Assembly: GCA_028288625.1 (NCBI GenBank)
Contig: JAQBNI010000148.1
Span: 26,695-90,694, forward strand
Direction: 5' to 3'
Length of the DNA: 64,000 nucleotides
From: Bacteroidota bacterium
Lineage (GTDB): Bacteria; Bacteroidota; Bacteroidia; Chitinophagales; JADIYW01
Shown piece by piece: positions 35,553 through 45,206 of this stretch (the first letter of the stretch is position 1; every line of letters begins with the position of its first letter). A program made the translations under genes and the position numbers. The notes beneath the pieces were generated by a model. That model worked only from the letters and a program-made list of their open reading frames with translations. It made no database searches and was not told the DNA's origin.

Positions 35553-36629
35553 TTAGATAGAATCCGCTTTCATCAATGCGACTAATTGCTTAGCCATATC
35601 GTAGCTTTGCAATTTAGCGCCTTTGTAATTTAAATGATGGAAATTATAGCCATAATCCGCCTTGTAATATTTAGGGTATTTTCTCGGGTCAGCCAATTCA
35701 ATTTTAGTTCCTTCAGGCATTGCGTTAAAGACAGGCAATAATATATCGTAGCTTATCCTTCCCTTTGGCGGTAAAATAAAAAATACCTGTATGCCTCTTT
35801 TCATGCATTTTTTATACGCCTCCATGCACAGATTTACCATCGCTTTATTAGGCTTTTCATCGCCTTTATAATTTTCAAAACTTTGCAGCACGTCGTTTGT
35901 CAGGCTATCGCGCCTGGCGGGGTTATTTTCATATTCATGCTTGGATTGACGTATCAGGGTATCTTCCCATTTATATTCCATGAACATGTGGTTTTCTTCG
36001 TAGTCGTATGGATAGAAACCATTTTGCAGCTTTCCTAAATAGCTTTTATCGTACTTATCCTTATTTACATAAAAATTCAGCACATCCGGCATCATGCCTA
36101 TCTTGAAAAGATTTTCCATCCAACTCATGGTATAGAACCAGGAAAATTTTGTCTTCGATTTTAAGTCATCTTTTGAAGTAAGAATTACTCTTAGCGCCCG
36201 GCAGGTGGAAGTGGCATCATGCCACGAAACCCATTTGGAAGTATGTAAATTCGCAGGAAAAAAATAAGCATCGCTGCTTATGCTGAAAAAAATGTATTTT
36301 AAATTGGGGTTGTGGATCTTTAATAAACCATCCAGGTCGGTGAGTTCCTGGATCAGTCCATGTCCGTCTACAGCAATGTTGAATGAGCGCAGGTCGATGC
36401 CGTTGTGTTGGGCAATGCTATCTACAATAGTCGGGTCGATATGGCGATACTCCAGACTGCCGCCTAAATAAACTGCGTTGAATTTATCTGCATTTTTTTT
36501 GTAAAACTCATACTTGACTGTTTGTGTGCTGTCGCCCCAGTAAAATGGCAACATCAGCTTTATAGCCAACGATAGCAGCAGTAAAGCGCCAAGCAGTATG
36601 CCGATATATTTTATTATCTTTTTTGCCAT
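35553..36629 (-). CDS. SGNH-like membrane-anchored protein, partner of MBOAT (first pair)
   Basis: 358 residues with one N-terminal membrane anchor (IIKYIGILLGALLLLSLAIK) and a periplasmic domain resembling AlgJ/AlgX/DltD-type SGNH proteins. A block-I-like VYLGGSLEYRHIDP (Ser near residue 58) follows, then FFSISSDAYFF and a C-terminal HHLNYKGAKLQS that would supply the histidine. Such proteins work with an MBOAT channel to transfer acyl groups to a polysaccharide. Its ATG overlaps the MBOAT stop by one base (TAATG), so the pair is coupled. Sequence identity to named AlgJ or DltD appears low, and the acyl group and acceptor are unknown. Confidence 0.75.
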   Translation of the reverse strand: MAKKIIKYIGILLGALLLLSLAIKLMLPFYWGDSTQTVKYEFYKKNADKFNAVYLGGSLEYRHIDPTIVDSIAQHNGIDLRSFNIAVDGHGLIQELTDLDGLLKIHNPNLKYIFFSISSDAYFFPANLHTSKWVSWHDATSTCRALRVILTSKDDLKSKTKFSWFYTMSWMENLFKIGMMPDVLNFYVNKDKYDKSYLGKLQNGFYPYDYEENHMFMEYKWEDTLIRQSKHEYENNPARRDSLTNDVLQSFENYKGDEKPNKAMVNLCMEAYKKCMKRGIQVFFILPPKGRISYDILLPVFNAMPEGTKIELADPRKYPKYYKADYGYNFHHLNYKGAKLQSYDMAKQLVALMKADSI

Positions 36630-38140
36630 TAGTATTGAAAGTAAACGAAAGAGGTGTTGTTAAAGATTCCGAACCAGATGATAGATACAAATAGCAATAC
36701 ATACACCAGCCAACGCTGTTGTTCAGGCTTTGTTAATACTATATCTTCAATTCTATGGTCGCCGATGTATTTTTCTGTAATGAATAATATCAATACAAAA
36801 AACACAGCGATCATGAATTGTAAAATGCCTTTATGCATCACCCATTCTTTAAAATAATGCGCACTGTTCAGCTTAAACAGGTTAGCGTATAATACAGATG
36901 CAATCGCTGTCCAACTGATAAAGGATTCCGTATGAGCACGGTTAACGGTAACCTGGATACTGTGCACCCTGAATAATATAAAGCAAAATACAAAGATCAG
37001 AACAGTGATGGAAGCATGTCCCCAACCCGGAAAATACTTATCAAATAATTTATAAGTATTACTGGGTTTAATATACCGCACTACATTGTACTGCCATAAA
37101 TAACGGATAGACATAAAAATTCCTATCATGGTAAACGACAGCACCATGGGCCAGTTAGCGCCATGCCATAAGCCGCAAAGTGTGAGTACGAAGATCACAT
37201 TGAAAACTACTTTTGCACCGGTAGCCTTGTATGCTCCGAGATAAAAGAACACATAATCTGTGAGCCAGGTAGATAAAGAGATATGCCATCGGGTCCAGAA
37301 CTCCGCTAAATTTTTAGAGAAGAACGGTCGTCTGAAATTTTCCATTACATCTATTCCTATAACTTTAGCCGCACCCAATGCAATGTCGGAGTAACCGGAG
37401 AAATCACAATATACCTGGAGGAAGAAAAAAAAGCCTCCCATCCATATGGTCCAGCCCGTAGCTTCCCCATAATGCGAGAACATATCATTTGCATAAAAAG
37501 CCAAGCGATCCGCAATCACTACTTTTTTAAAAATTCCCCAAGCCATCCGGAATAAGCCATGCCGCATTCTGTCGTAATCAAAATGATGTTCCTGTTTTAT
37601 TTGCGGCAATAAATTTTTTGCCCGCTCAATCGGACCATTTACCATTACGGGCCAGAACGCAGTGAAAGAAGCGAAGTAACCAAAATGATGTTCGGCTTTT
37701 GTTACACCTTTATAAACATCTATGGTGTAGCTGAGCGATTGAAAAGTTAGAAATGATAAACCCACAGGAACTACCCAATGGTTGAACCACGGTTCCGGCA
37801 CAAACCATGGTATATGCAGAACACTTAAAAACGAGCGGATATTATTGTCGGCAAAATCGAGATATTTAAAAATAAAGAGGATGCCTAAATTTCCAAGCAT
37901 GCTCAGATACAGCCATTTCTTTTTTCTTTTTTGTGAAGATTCTTTCTCCATCATCTTCGCAGAAAAAAAATCATTGCAAGTGATCACAAATAAAATGATA
38001 GCAAAAAACGGGCTGAAATTTCCATAGAAATAATAACCGCCTGCAATTAAAATTTTATACTGATGTTGTTTTGGAACAGAAAAATAGATGTAACAGAATA
38101 TGGGAAAGAAGAATAAAAAATGTAGTGAATTAAATAACAT
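36629..38140 (-). CDS. MBOAT family O-acyltransferase (first pair, AlgI/DltB-like)
   Basis: 503 residues from the ATG at 38140 (MLFNSLHFLFFFPIFCYIYF). I chose this start because the paralogue at 43776 begins at the equivalent MLFNSIEFLLFFP; an upstream in-frame start would add 12 polar residues. About eleven membrane helices are visible. MBOAT markers include VPVGLSFLTFQSLSYTIDVY, QVYCDFSGYSDIALG, EFWTRWHISLSTW and the catalytic-histidine motif LCGLWHGANW. MBOATs such as AlgI and DltB pass acyl groups across the inner membrane. It forms a two-gene minus-strand operon with the SGNH gene, inserted within the otherwise plus-strand glycan locus. Confidence 0.93.
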   Translation of the reverse strand: MLFNSLHFLFFFPIFCYIYFSVPKQHQYKILIAGGYYFYGNFSPFFAIILFVITCNDFFSAKMMEKESSQKRKKKWLYLSMLGNLGILFIFKYLDFADNNIRSFLSVLHIPWFVPEPWFNHWVVPVGLSFLTFQSLSYTIDVYKGVTKAEHHFGYFASFTAFWPVMVNGPIERAKNLLPQIKQEHHFDYDRMRHGLFRMAWGIFKKVVIADRLAFYANDMFSHYGEATGWTIWMGGFFFFLQVYCDFSGYSDIALGAAKVIGIDVMENFRRPFFSKNLAEFWTRWHISLSTWLTDYVFFYLGAYKATGAKVVFNVIFVLTLCGLWHGANWPMVLSFTMIGIFMSIRYLWQYNVVRYIKPSNTYKLFDKYFPGWGHASITVLIFVFCFILFRVHSIQVTVNRAHTESFISWTAIASVLYANLFKLNSAHYFKEWVMHKGILQFMIAVFFVLILFITEKYIGDHRIEDIVLTKPEQQRWLVYVLLFVSIIWFGIFNNTSFVYFQY

Positions 38141-38219
38141 GCCCTGATTTTGTGTCCATTTTCTTACAGCAGTCAAAAATAATAAAATTTAGCCATGTAC
38201 ATCAATTAAATACAATGCC

Positions 38220-38227
38220 TATTTTTG
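38220..38227 (+). promoter_or_regulatory. TANNTTTG match overlapping the flippase start region
   Basis: TATTTTTG fits the -7 consensus exactly. It lies in the divergent gap between the MBOAT and flippase genes, and overlaps the TTG at 38225 that gives the longest flippase frame. If real, translation must start downstream, for example at the TTG at 38243. Confidence 0.3.
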
Positions 38228-39610
38228 CAGCAAACAAGGCATTTGAATTTTCAATCATATAAAAACAAGCTGCAGCAGGCTTTAGAAGATAAAAACTTCA
38301 ATTTCATTTTAAAAGGCAGTTTGTCTACTGCGGTTTCTCTTTTCTTTGTCCAGGGTTTGCGTTTTATTTCCGGTGTGCTCATCGGAAGATTTTACGGAGC
38401 GACAGCATCCGGAAGATTGACATTAGTAGTGACGATCATGGGTATCTTCGCCATCTTCATCAATTTTGGTGTGAAGGATGCATTGCAAAAATTAATTCCG
38501 GAGTATCGCGAAAAATATAATCTTAAAACAGCGTATCATGTTTTCTTAAAAGGCAATCAGCTGATCATTTTTTTTTCTGTGATAGGCGCGATCGTGTTGT
38601 ATATCATTTCGCCATGGTTATGCAATTACTGGAACGAGCCGGGAATGCTTTGGCTGTTCAGGATATCCGGTTTGTTTCTGCCGTTTTTTGTTTTAGGTGA
38701 ATTGAATTATTTCAGCTTGCGCGCTGCATTGAAAGTGCATACCGCGAATATCTCGTTGATTGTTCCAACAATTATCCGGCTCATCGCATTATTTATTGTC
38801 ACGTTTTTCTTTTTCAATTTGAATAACCCTATTTATTTGCATTGGGCAACGTTGTGTATTTTGCCGTGGCTGTTTTCTCTCTATCCTGTTTTTAAATATT
38901 TCGTAAAACCTTCCAAAGCAGAAATTTCAAAACAGGAAGTGAAGCACACAGAAGTTTTAAATCTCGCATTTCCAATGTTGATGACATACGCCGCATTTAT
39001 TGTGACGAACAGCGCGGATGTTTTTATTTTGAAATCCTGTCATGTAGGAACTGATCTCGTGGGTATTTACAAAACGTGTACAAATATTTCGATGCTTGCT
39101 GCAACGCTGCTCGTCGCATTAAACACAACAGTGCAGCCGAAGATCACGCAGCTGTACACACAAAATAATCATTCCGAAGTTCAACGCATCGCAGCAAAAT
39201 CATCCAAATTAATTTTCTGGTTAAGCTTCCCGGTTTTTATCATCCTGCTTTTTTTATCAAAATACGTGATGTGGCTATATGGAAATGAATTTATGAAAGG
39301 AGCTATTAGTTTATCGATCTTGACTATCGGCCAGGTGATCAATACCACGTGCGGCCCGGTTGCGCAATTATTGAATGCAACAGGCTTCCACAAACAATTC
39401 AGAAACATTTCTTTTTTTGGTGCCGCTGTAAATATTATTGCGAACCTGCTGCTGATCCCGCATTTTGGAATTACGGGCGCGGCAATAGCGAATACGCTGA
39501 GTATGATACTCTGGAATATAGCGGCAACTGTTTATATCAAAAAGAAATTCGGTTTCTATATTTTTTATATCCCGTTCGTGTCTACTGCAAAACCTGCTTC
39601 CGTAAATTAA
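38225..39610 (+). CDS. Polysaccharide flippase (Wzx/MATE-like, MviN-type fold)
   Basis: Up to 461 residues and about twelve membrane helices. Features are GSLSTAVSLFFVQGLRFISG near the start, GRFYGATASGRLTLVVTI, then INFGVKDALQKLIPEY, as in Wzx/RfbX and PST flippases that move lipid-linked repeat units to the periplasmic face. No ATG is available before residue 75. The longest frame uses TTG at 38225, but a promoter-like TATTTTTG overlaps it, so TTG 38243 (LNFQSYKNKL) is a good alternative. It is the first gene of the rightward run 38.2-50.7 kb and is followed by acyltransferase, glycosyltransferase and polymerase genes, as expected of a Wzx/Wzy pathway. Confidence 0.9.
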   Translation: MQQTRHLNFQSYKNKLQQALEDKNFNFILKGSLSTAVSLFFVQGLRFISGVLIGRFYGATASGRLTLVVTIMGIFAIFINFGVKDALQKLIPEYREKYNLKTAYHVFLKGNQLIIFFSVIGAIVLYIISPWLCNYWNEPGMLWLFRISGLFLPFFVLGELNYFSLRAALKVHTANISLIVPTIIRLIALFIVTFFFFNLNNPIYLHWATLCILPWLFSLYPVFKYFVKPSKAEISKQEVKHTEVLNLAFPMLMTYAAFIVTNSADVFILKSCHVGTDLVGIYKTCTNISMLAATLLVALNTTVQPKITQLYTQNNHSEVQRIAAKSSKLIFWLSFPVFIILLFLSKYVMWLYGNEFMKGAISLSILTIGQVINTTCGPVAQLLNATGFHKQFRNISFFGAAVNIIANLLLIPHFGITGAAIANTLSMILWNIAATVYIKKKFGFYIFYIPFVSTAKPASVN

Positions 39611-39629
39611 ATTATTTATCTTTATTCAC

Positions 39630-40796
39630 ATGTTATCCGCGATAAAAAAATTCTTTACCATTGATGTTGATTACAAAAGCCGCGTTTTCGGTTTCGACAT
39701 CATGCGCGGAGTAGGCATACTCGTGGTCGTGTACGCACACGGGCGTTCGAAGATGCATTTTTTTCCGAGGTTTAATGATTTTGTTTCAGTGATCGGTTTC
39801 TGGCTGATGGATCTTTTTTTTGTATTGAGCGGATTTTTGATCGGCATGATCCTCATTAAATTTTATGAAAAAGAAAAAACATTTAATTTAAATATCGCTT
39901 ATAATTTCTGGATACGCAGGTGGTTTCGGACGCTGCCAAATTATTATTTCGTTTTATTTTTAACGGCAGCTTTGTGGACAATACTCAGCGGAAATTTTAT
40001 TTTTCTAAAAGCAAAATTTTTAATGTACATGGTATTTTGCCAGACAGTCGTAACGCCGCCGCCTTTCTTTATGATGGAGTCGTGGACATTGTGTATTGAA
40101 GAATGGTTTTACCTGTTGTTCCCCGTATTGTTGCTCCTGGGAAACAAAATTCTTTTCAGCGGTGAGCTGACGAGCAAACAAATAAAAAAAAATGTATTGA
40201 CCTGTATTCTTATTTTCTTCAGCGTGCCGATGCTGTTACGCATCATCATTTATATCGAGCGGCCTCCATTAGATTGGGTGGATATGTCGCGGATGACGTT
40301 TTTTAGAATGGATACCATCGCAGTTGGAATTTTTATGTCATGGGTGAATTTTTACTATAAAGATTTTTTCAGAAAGTACAGAAATATCTTTGGCATCGCA
40401 TTCGTTGTGTTGATCTCTTTGTACCTGCTGTATTTTTATAAAGTACTGTTACCGGATCTGAAATCGCAGGTATCAATTGTATCCTTTACTTTATTTTTCG
40501 TCTTATCGAGTGTTGCCGCACTTTGTTTAACGGTATACATGAAGGAAGTGAAGATGACACGCGTGAACTTCTTAGGCAAATTCATGACGATCATCAGCCT
40601 GGTTTCTTATTCGATGTATATTTTTCATCGCAGCGTGATCATGTATATCATTGATGAATTGTATACTCCGAAGAACGACATAGAAAATATTATTTTGTTC
40701 TTTGTATATTTTGCAGGAACAATTTTATTCTCCATGATGGTCTTTAAATATTTTGAATTCCCGATGACCGAAATCCGCGAAAAGCTAAAACGATAA
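39630..40796 (+). CDS. Acyltransferase 3 family membrane protein (second copy)
   Basis: 388 residues, about ten membrane helices. It has the same signature as the copy at 34349: RGVGILVVVYAHGRSKMHFF with the conserved Arg/His, FFVLSGFLIGMIL, WIRRWFRTLPNYYFVLF and ESWTLCIEEWFYLLFP. The two copies are clearly paralogous but diverged, so they may use different acceptors. It starts 19 bp after the flippase gene and ends 1 bp before the GT4 gene. A role in O-acetylation or acylation of the exported glycan or its lipid-linked precursor is inferred from context. Confidence 0.93.
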   Translation: MLSAIKKFFTIDVDYKSRVFGFDIMRGVGILVVVYAHGRSKMHFFPRFNDFVSVIGFWLMDLFFVLSGFLIGMILIKFYEKEKTFNLNIAYNFWIRRWFRTLPNYYFVLFLTAALWTILSGNFIFLKAKFLMYMVFCQTVVTPPPFFMMESWTLCIEEWFYLLFPVLLLLGNKILFSGELTSKQIKKNVLTCILIFFSVPMLLRIIIYIERPPLDWVDMSRMTFFRMDTIAVGIFMSWVNFYYKDFFRKYRNIFGIAFVVLISLYLLYFYKVLLPDLKSQVSIVSFTLFFVLSSVAALCLTVYMKEVKMTRVNFLGKFMTIISLVSYSMYIFHRSVIMYIIDELYTPKNDIENIILFFVYFAGTILFSMMVFKYFEFPMTEIREKLKR

Positions 40797-40797
40797 T

Positions 40798-41775
40798 ATG
40801 AAGATCGGAGTATGGCAGCCACAGCGTTATGAAACCAGTGTAAAAATTTATACGGAAAATGTTGTGCAGCATCTTCGGAAATTCGGTAACGAGATTATTT
40901 TTTTCGGGAAGAATGATGAAACACCAGATGTTGATATTGTCTGGGATCCCACCTGCACCGGCGCACAATACCCGAACAGGCGGATCATGCAAAGTCATTT
41001 TCCATGGATCGTCACATTGCACGGGGCTTCGAATCTTTCCCTTCCGTTAAAATATAATTTTTCTTCTTTCACTGATAAAATAAAAGGGCTCTACATCAAT
41101 TCAAAAAGAAAACTGATGTGGAGTATTTATAAAAATAACGTGAAGCATATTATCACGGTCTCGAAATATGCAAAAGAAGAACTCATTAACTATCTGAATA
41201 TTGACCCACACCAGATCTCTATTATTTATCACGGTTACGACGATAATATTTTTTTCCGGCAAAGCGGACCGAAAGAATACCTCTTACATATTTCCGTTTA
41301 TCAGCCTAAAAAAAATGTGGACGGGATCATCGCGGCTTATCAAAATATAAAAGGAGTAAAGCTTCCACTTATTGTGATCTGCCCGGGCTATCCAAAAACG
41401 ATATCTGCAAAAAACATCACATTAATTAAAACGCAAATAGAAAGAAAGCAGGTTGCGAAATATATGAAGGGTGCGTACACATTTATATTTCCTTCCATAC
41501 ATGAAAGTTTCGGCATGCCGTTGCTGGAAGCGATGGCATGTGGCGTGCCGGTGATCACAAGCAATACTACAGCTTGTCCCGAGGTTTGCGATCATGCGGG
41601 AATTTTTGTTGATCCTTTATCTGTAAGTGAAATACAATCTGCCATAGAAAAGATCATGCAGGATAAAGAGCTGCATGATCAATTGTCAAAAAATGCATTG
41701 GAAAGAACGAAAGATTTCAGCTGGGAAAAAACGGCACGTCTTCACGAAGAGCTTTTCAAACGGCACATTGTTTAA
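40798..41775 (+). CDS. Glycosyltransferase family 4 protein
   Basis: 325 residues with the GT-B fold. The C-terminal nucleotide-sugar domain is well conserved: LHISVYQPKKNVDGIIAAYQ, then the sugar-phosphate E-x7-E motif HESFGMPLLEAMACGVPVIT and TACPEVCDHAGIFVDPLS. The N-terminal acceptor domain is short (from KIGVWQPQRYETSVKIYTEN), and the total is smaller than the usual 360-400 residues. It acts on the cytoplasmic face to add one sugar to the lipid-linked repeat unit. It begins one base after the acyltransferase stop. It is the only soluble glycosyltransferase in the window, so most repeat-unit assembly genes must be elsewhere. Confidence 0.93.
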   Translation: MKIGVWQPQRYETSVKIYTENVVQHLRKFGNEIIFFGKNDETPDVDIVWDPTCTGAQYPNRRIMQSHFPWIVTLHGASNLSLPLKYNFSSFTDKIKGLYINSKRKLMWSIYKNNVKHIITVSKYAKEELINYLNIDPHQISIIYHGYDDNIFFRQSGPKEYLLHISVYQPKKNVDGIIAAYQNIKGVKLPLIVICPGYPKTISAKNITLIKTQIERKQVAKYMKGAYTFIFPSIHESFGMPLLEAMACGVPVITSNTTACPEVCDHAGIFVDPLSVSEIQSAIEKIMQDKELHDQLSKNALERTKDFSWEKTARLHEELFKRHIV

Positions 41776-41778
41776 AGA

Positions 41779-41807
41779 TTGTTAATTTATATTTCATCGT
41801 ACCTTTT
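41779..41807 (+). promoter_or_regulatory. Candidate promoter for the PhoD-like gene
   Basis: TTG at 41779-41781, 18 bases, then TACCTTTT at 41800-41807 (one mismatch from TANNTTTG). It starts just after the GT4 stop and leaves a leader of about 36 bases before the ATG at 41850. It would let the phosphatase be expressed separately from the glycan genes. Confidence 0.35.
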
Positions 41808-41849
41808 TGTCAAATTCAGCGTCTAATCCCGTATATTTACAGACCTTTT

Positions 41850-43748
41850 ATGAAAACATTCTACACCATACTTTTCTTCTTTACGGTTGCTGTTTTTCCG
41901 GGAAAATTATTTGCTGATGTAATGGATCGCTCGGAACTCGATTCAACGATTCAACCTTTTTACCATGGTGTTGCCTCGGGCGATCCACTCAACGATCGCG
42001 TGATCATCTGGACTCGCGTCACCACTGATTCCTTATCTGTTAATGTAAAGTGGCGGTTTGCAACGGATACCGGCATGAATAATGTTATTGCACAAGGTAC
42101 AGTATCAACAGATACTTCAAAAGATTATACAGTGAAAGTAGATGTTACCGGGTTACAGCCTGGAACTTATTATTATTATGAGTTTGAGGCGTTGGGAAGA
42201 TTGTCGCAGCGCGGAAGAACAAAAACTATGCCTGCAGGAAATGTAAATAGTTTGCGCATTGGTTTCCTGGGATGCACGAATTACGAATTCGGGTATTTTA
42301 ATGCGTATGATATTATGAAGACAAGGAATGATATAGACCTTGTTATTCATTATGGAGATTACATTTATGAATATGGTCACAAAGGCGGCGGTGTAGATAC
42401 GATAAAACGAAGGACATTTCCGGAAGATCATGATTCTTATGATTTGATCAGTTATCGGCAGCGTTACGCCTGGTACCGGCTCGATCCTTCTACAAGAAAT
42501 TTACATCAGCAATACCCAATGGTCGTGATCTGGGATGATCATGAGTTTGCAAATGATGCGTTTGAAGATAATTCAGAAAATCATCATCCTGCAACACAAG
42601 GAACTTGGGCAGCGCGAAAAGCAAACGCAATTCGTGTTTTTAAGGAATGGATCCCTATGCGCGAAGACACTTCAAGAACAAACATCATCAACTTCACTCA
42701 AAATGTGGGAAGCCTTGCAGATATTATTTACACAGAAGACAGAATTCAGCGAAGCGAATTTAATTCAGATACTCAGCTTGTTCATATGTTGTTAACAGGT
42801 GAAGATCCGTTGCTGTACGATACGCCAAACCGCACGATGCATGGTCAGCAGCAAATGGAATGGATGTGCCAGCAAGTAAAAAATTCAACTGCAAAATGGA
42901 AGATCATTGCCAACCAAGTGGTGTTTTCGAGTTATTTTTTTAAAGGAATTGGCGGTCTCCCATTTCACCAGATCGAGGGCTGGGATGCAAATCCTTTAGA
43001 CCGTAAAAAAATACTTGATACTATCAATCAATATAATATTCAGAATGTTGTGGTGTTAAGTGGCGACATACATGTTGGGATGGCATTTGACATTCCGAAC
43101 GGCGTTGTGCCTTATAATCCTGCAACCGGCGCAGGAAGTGCGGGTGTTGAATTTGTTGGAGATAATGTTAGCCAGGGCGATGTGTTGCCGAATGCTGAAC
43201 AGTATATGTATGACAATAATCCGCATTTGAAATTTTTTAAACCCAAATCACAGGGTTATTGCATCATTGATATTACACCAAACAGCGTATGCGCGGATTA
43301 CTGGGAAACGGATTCAGTGGAAACTTCCAACCAGCATCAGAATTTCCTGGCAACTTTTTGCACGGTGCAAAATCAGAATCATTTGCAGGCATACCAGGGA
43401 CCTGCATTCACGCCGAGAACATTTCCTGCCTTAATTCCATACACGCCAAGAAATTCAGGTCTATCCGTAGGCGTGAAGCAGAATCAGAACACTGTTGAGT
43501 TGATGAGTATGTATCCGAATCCAACGAACAGTTATTTGCAATTCCAGTATTTTATGAAAAATACTGATCAGCTGAATATTGAAGTATATGATGTGACAGG
43601 AAAATTAGTGCAGTCGGAAAATTACGGACTGCGTTTAAAAGGATTGAACGAAGATGTACTGAATATAAAAAATTTAGCGCCCGCAGAATACCAGGTTCTC
43701 TTTAAAACATCCAACGAAGTGACCGTTAGGAAAGTGATAAAATATTAG
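41850..43748 (+). CDS. PhoD-family alkaline phosphatase/phosphodiesterase with T9SS sorting domain
   Basis: 632 residues with a signal peptide (MKTFYTILFFFTVAVFPGKLFA). A PhoD N-terminal domain (FYHGVASGDPLNDRVIIWTR; YYYYEFEALG) leads into the metallophosphatase domain: LGCTNYEFGYFNAYD, DLVIHYGDYIYEYG, VVIWDDHEFANDAFED, KWKIIANQVVFSSY and VVLSGDIHVGMA, which supply the Asp, Asn and His metal ligands. PhoD enzymes hydrolyse phosphomono- and diesters outside the cytoplasm, for phosphate scavenging. The last 85 residues are a T9SS type A domain (MYPNPTNSYLQFQYF...EYQVLFKTSN...KVIKY). It sits among glycan genes but has its own candidate promoter, so its link to glycan synthesis is uncertain. Confidence 0.92.
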   Translation: MKTFYTILFFFTVAVFPGKLFADVMDRSELDSTIQPFYHGVASGDPLNDRVIIWTRVTTDSLSVNVKWRFATDTGMNNVIAQGTVSTDTSKDYTVKVDVTGLQPGTYYYYEFEALGRLSQRGRTKTMPAGNVNSLRIGFLGCTNYEFGYFNAYDIMKTRNDIDLVIHYGDYIYEYGHKGGGVDTIKRRTFPEDHDSYDLISYRQRYAWYRLDPSTRNLHQQYPMVVIWDDHEFANDAFEDNSENHHPATQGTWAARKANAIRVFKEWIPMREDTSRTNIINFTQNVGSLADIIYTEDRIQRSEFNSDTQLVHMLLTGEDPLLYDTPNRTMHGQQQMEWMCQQVKNSTAKWKIIANQVVFSSYFFKGIGGLPFHQIEGWDANPLDRKKILDTINQYNIQNVVVLSGDIHVGMAFDIPNGVVPYNPATGAGSAGVEFVGDNVSQGDVLPNAEQYMYDNNPHLKFFKPKSQGYCIIDITPNSVCADYWETDSVETSNQHQNFLATFCTVQNQNHLQAYQGPAFTPRTFPALIPYTPRNSGLSVGVKQNQNTVELMSMYPNPTNSYLQFQYFMKNTDQLNIEVYDVTGKLVQSENYGLRLKGLNEDVLNIKNLAPAEYQVLFKTSNEVTVRKVIKY

Positions 43749-43775
43749 CATCTTTGCTATATTTCGCTTTAAGAT

Positions 43776-45206
43776 ATGCTGTTCAATTCCATAGAATTTC
43801 TTTTATTCTTCCCGATAGTAACGATCCTTTATTATTTAGTGCCGCATAAATTCCGCTGGCTGCACCTGCTGTTGGCGAGTTGTTTTTTTTACATGTTCTT
43901 TATTCCTGTTTACATCTTCATTTTATTTTTTACAATAGTAATAGATTATTATGCGGGAATTTTGCTGGAGAACACAGCATCAAAAAATAAAAAGTTTTAT
44001 CTCATTTTAAGCCTTATCGCCAATATCGGCGTGCTTTCCGTTTTTAAGTATTATAATTTTTTTATAGATAATGTAAACACCGTGCTTCAGGGCATGCATA
44101 TCACTACGGTATCCATTCCATTTTTGAAGATCATATTGCCGATCGGCTTGTCGTTCCATACGTTCCAGGCGATGAGCTATACCATTGAAGTGTATCGCGG
44201 CAATCAAAAAGCGGAAAGGCATTTTGGCTACTATGCGTTATACGTGATGTTTTATCCGCAGCTGGTTGCCGGACCAATAGAGCGACCGCAGAATATTTTA
44301 CATCAATTGCACGAGTATAAAAAGTTTGATTACAATACGGTGGTGAGCGGGTTGCGTTTAATGCTGTGGGGATTTTTTAAAAAATGTGTGATCGCGGATA
44401 AGATCGCGCTGTTGGCGGATCCTGTTTTTTTCAAACCCGATCTCTTCAAAGGTTTTCCGATGGTCATTGCGATCCTCGCTTTCACCTTTCAGATCTACTG
44501 CGATTTTTCGGGCTATTCAGATATTGCGCGTGGCTCTGCTAGAACGATGGGCATTAACCTGATGCAGAATTTTAATGTGCCGTATATCAGCAAGAGCATT
44601 GATGAATTCTGGAGGCGATGGCATATTTCTTTGTCATCCTGGTTCCGCGATTATTTATACATTCCGTTAGGTGGCAACCGCGTTTCAGAAGTAAGGCGAT
44701 ATCTGAATGTATTTATTGTTTTTCTCGTGAGCGGTTTATGGCATGGTGCAAACTGGACGTTTGTGGTGTGGGGTGCGCTTCACGGAAGCTTTATTATACT
44801 GGCGTTGGGGCGCGATAAATTTTTTCCGAATATAAAATTGCCATCTTTCTTTCAATGGATGACAACTTTTATTTTAGTGGCGATGGTATGGACATTTTTT
44901 CGTGCCAAAGATATTCACCAGGCTTTATATGTTTTGCAGCATGCTTTAAGCGGCATTACGCATCCTGTTGAATATTTGTTGAAAGGTTTTGTCTATATTA
45001 AATTCTGGAAATTCACAGGAATAGATATGATCGTATTGCTCATTTCGCTCTTCCTGTTATTTTATATAGAGATGAAATCGAATGTACAGCAATGGCTGCA
45101 ACTACGTCCTGTTTGGGTTCGATGGAATATTTATATACTGATGACAGCATGTATTATTTTGTTTGGCGTGTTTGACAGCCGCCAGTTTATTTATTTTCAA
45201 TTTTGA
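43776..45206 (+). CDS. MBOAT family O-acyltransferase (second pair)
   Basis: 476 residues, about eleven membrane helices, AlgI-like. MBOAT motifs are LPIGLSFHTFQAMSYTIEVY, QLVAGPIERPQNILHQL, QIYCDFSGYSDIARGSARTM, EFWRRWHISLSSWFRDYLYI and the catalytic-histidine helix VSGLWHGANWTF. The LYIPLGGNRVSE segment matches AlgI more closely than the copy at 36629 does. Its stop overlaps the start of the SGNH-like partner at 45206. It should O-acylate the glycan after flipping, by analogy with alginate acetylation. Confidence 0.94.
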   Translation: MLFNSIEFLLFFPIVTILYYLVPHKFRWLHLLLASCFFYMFFIPVYIFILFFTIVIDYYAGILLENTASKNKKFYLILSLIANIGVLSVFKYYNFFIDNVNTVLQGMHITTVSIPFLKIILPIGLSFHTFQAMSYTIEVYRGNQKAERHFGYYALYVMFYPQLVAGPIERPQNILHQLHEYKKFDYNTVVSGLRLMLWGFFKKCVIADKIALLADPVFFKPDLFKGFPMVIAILAFTFQIYCDFSGYSDIARGSARTMGINLMQNFNVPYISKSIDEFWRRWHISLSSWFRDYLYIPLGGNRVSEVRRYLNVFIVFLVSGLWHGANWTFVVWGALHGSFIILALGRDKFFPNIKLPSFFQWMTTFILVAMVWTFFRAKDIHQALYVLQHALSGITHPVEYLLKGFVYIKFWKFTGIDMIVLLISLFLLFYIEMKSNVQQWLQLRPVWVRWNIYILMTACIILFGVFDSRQFIYFQF

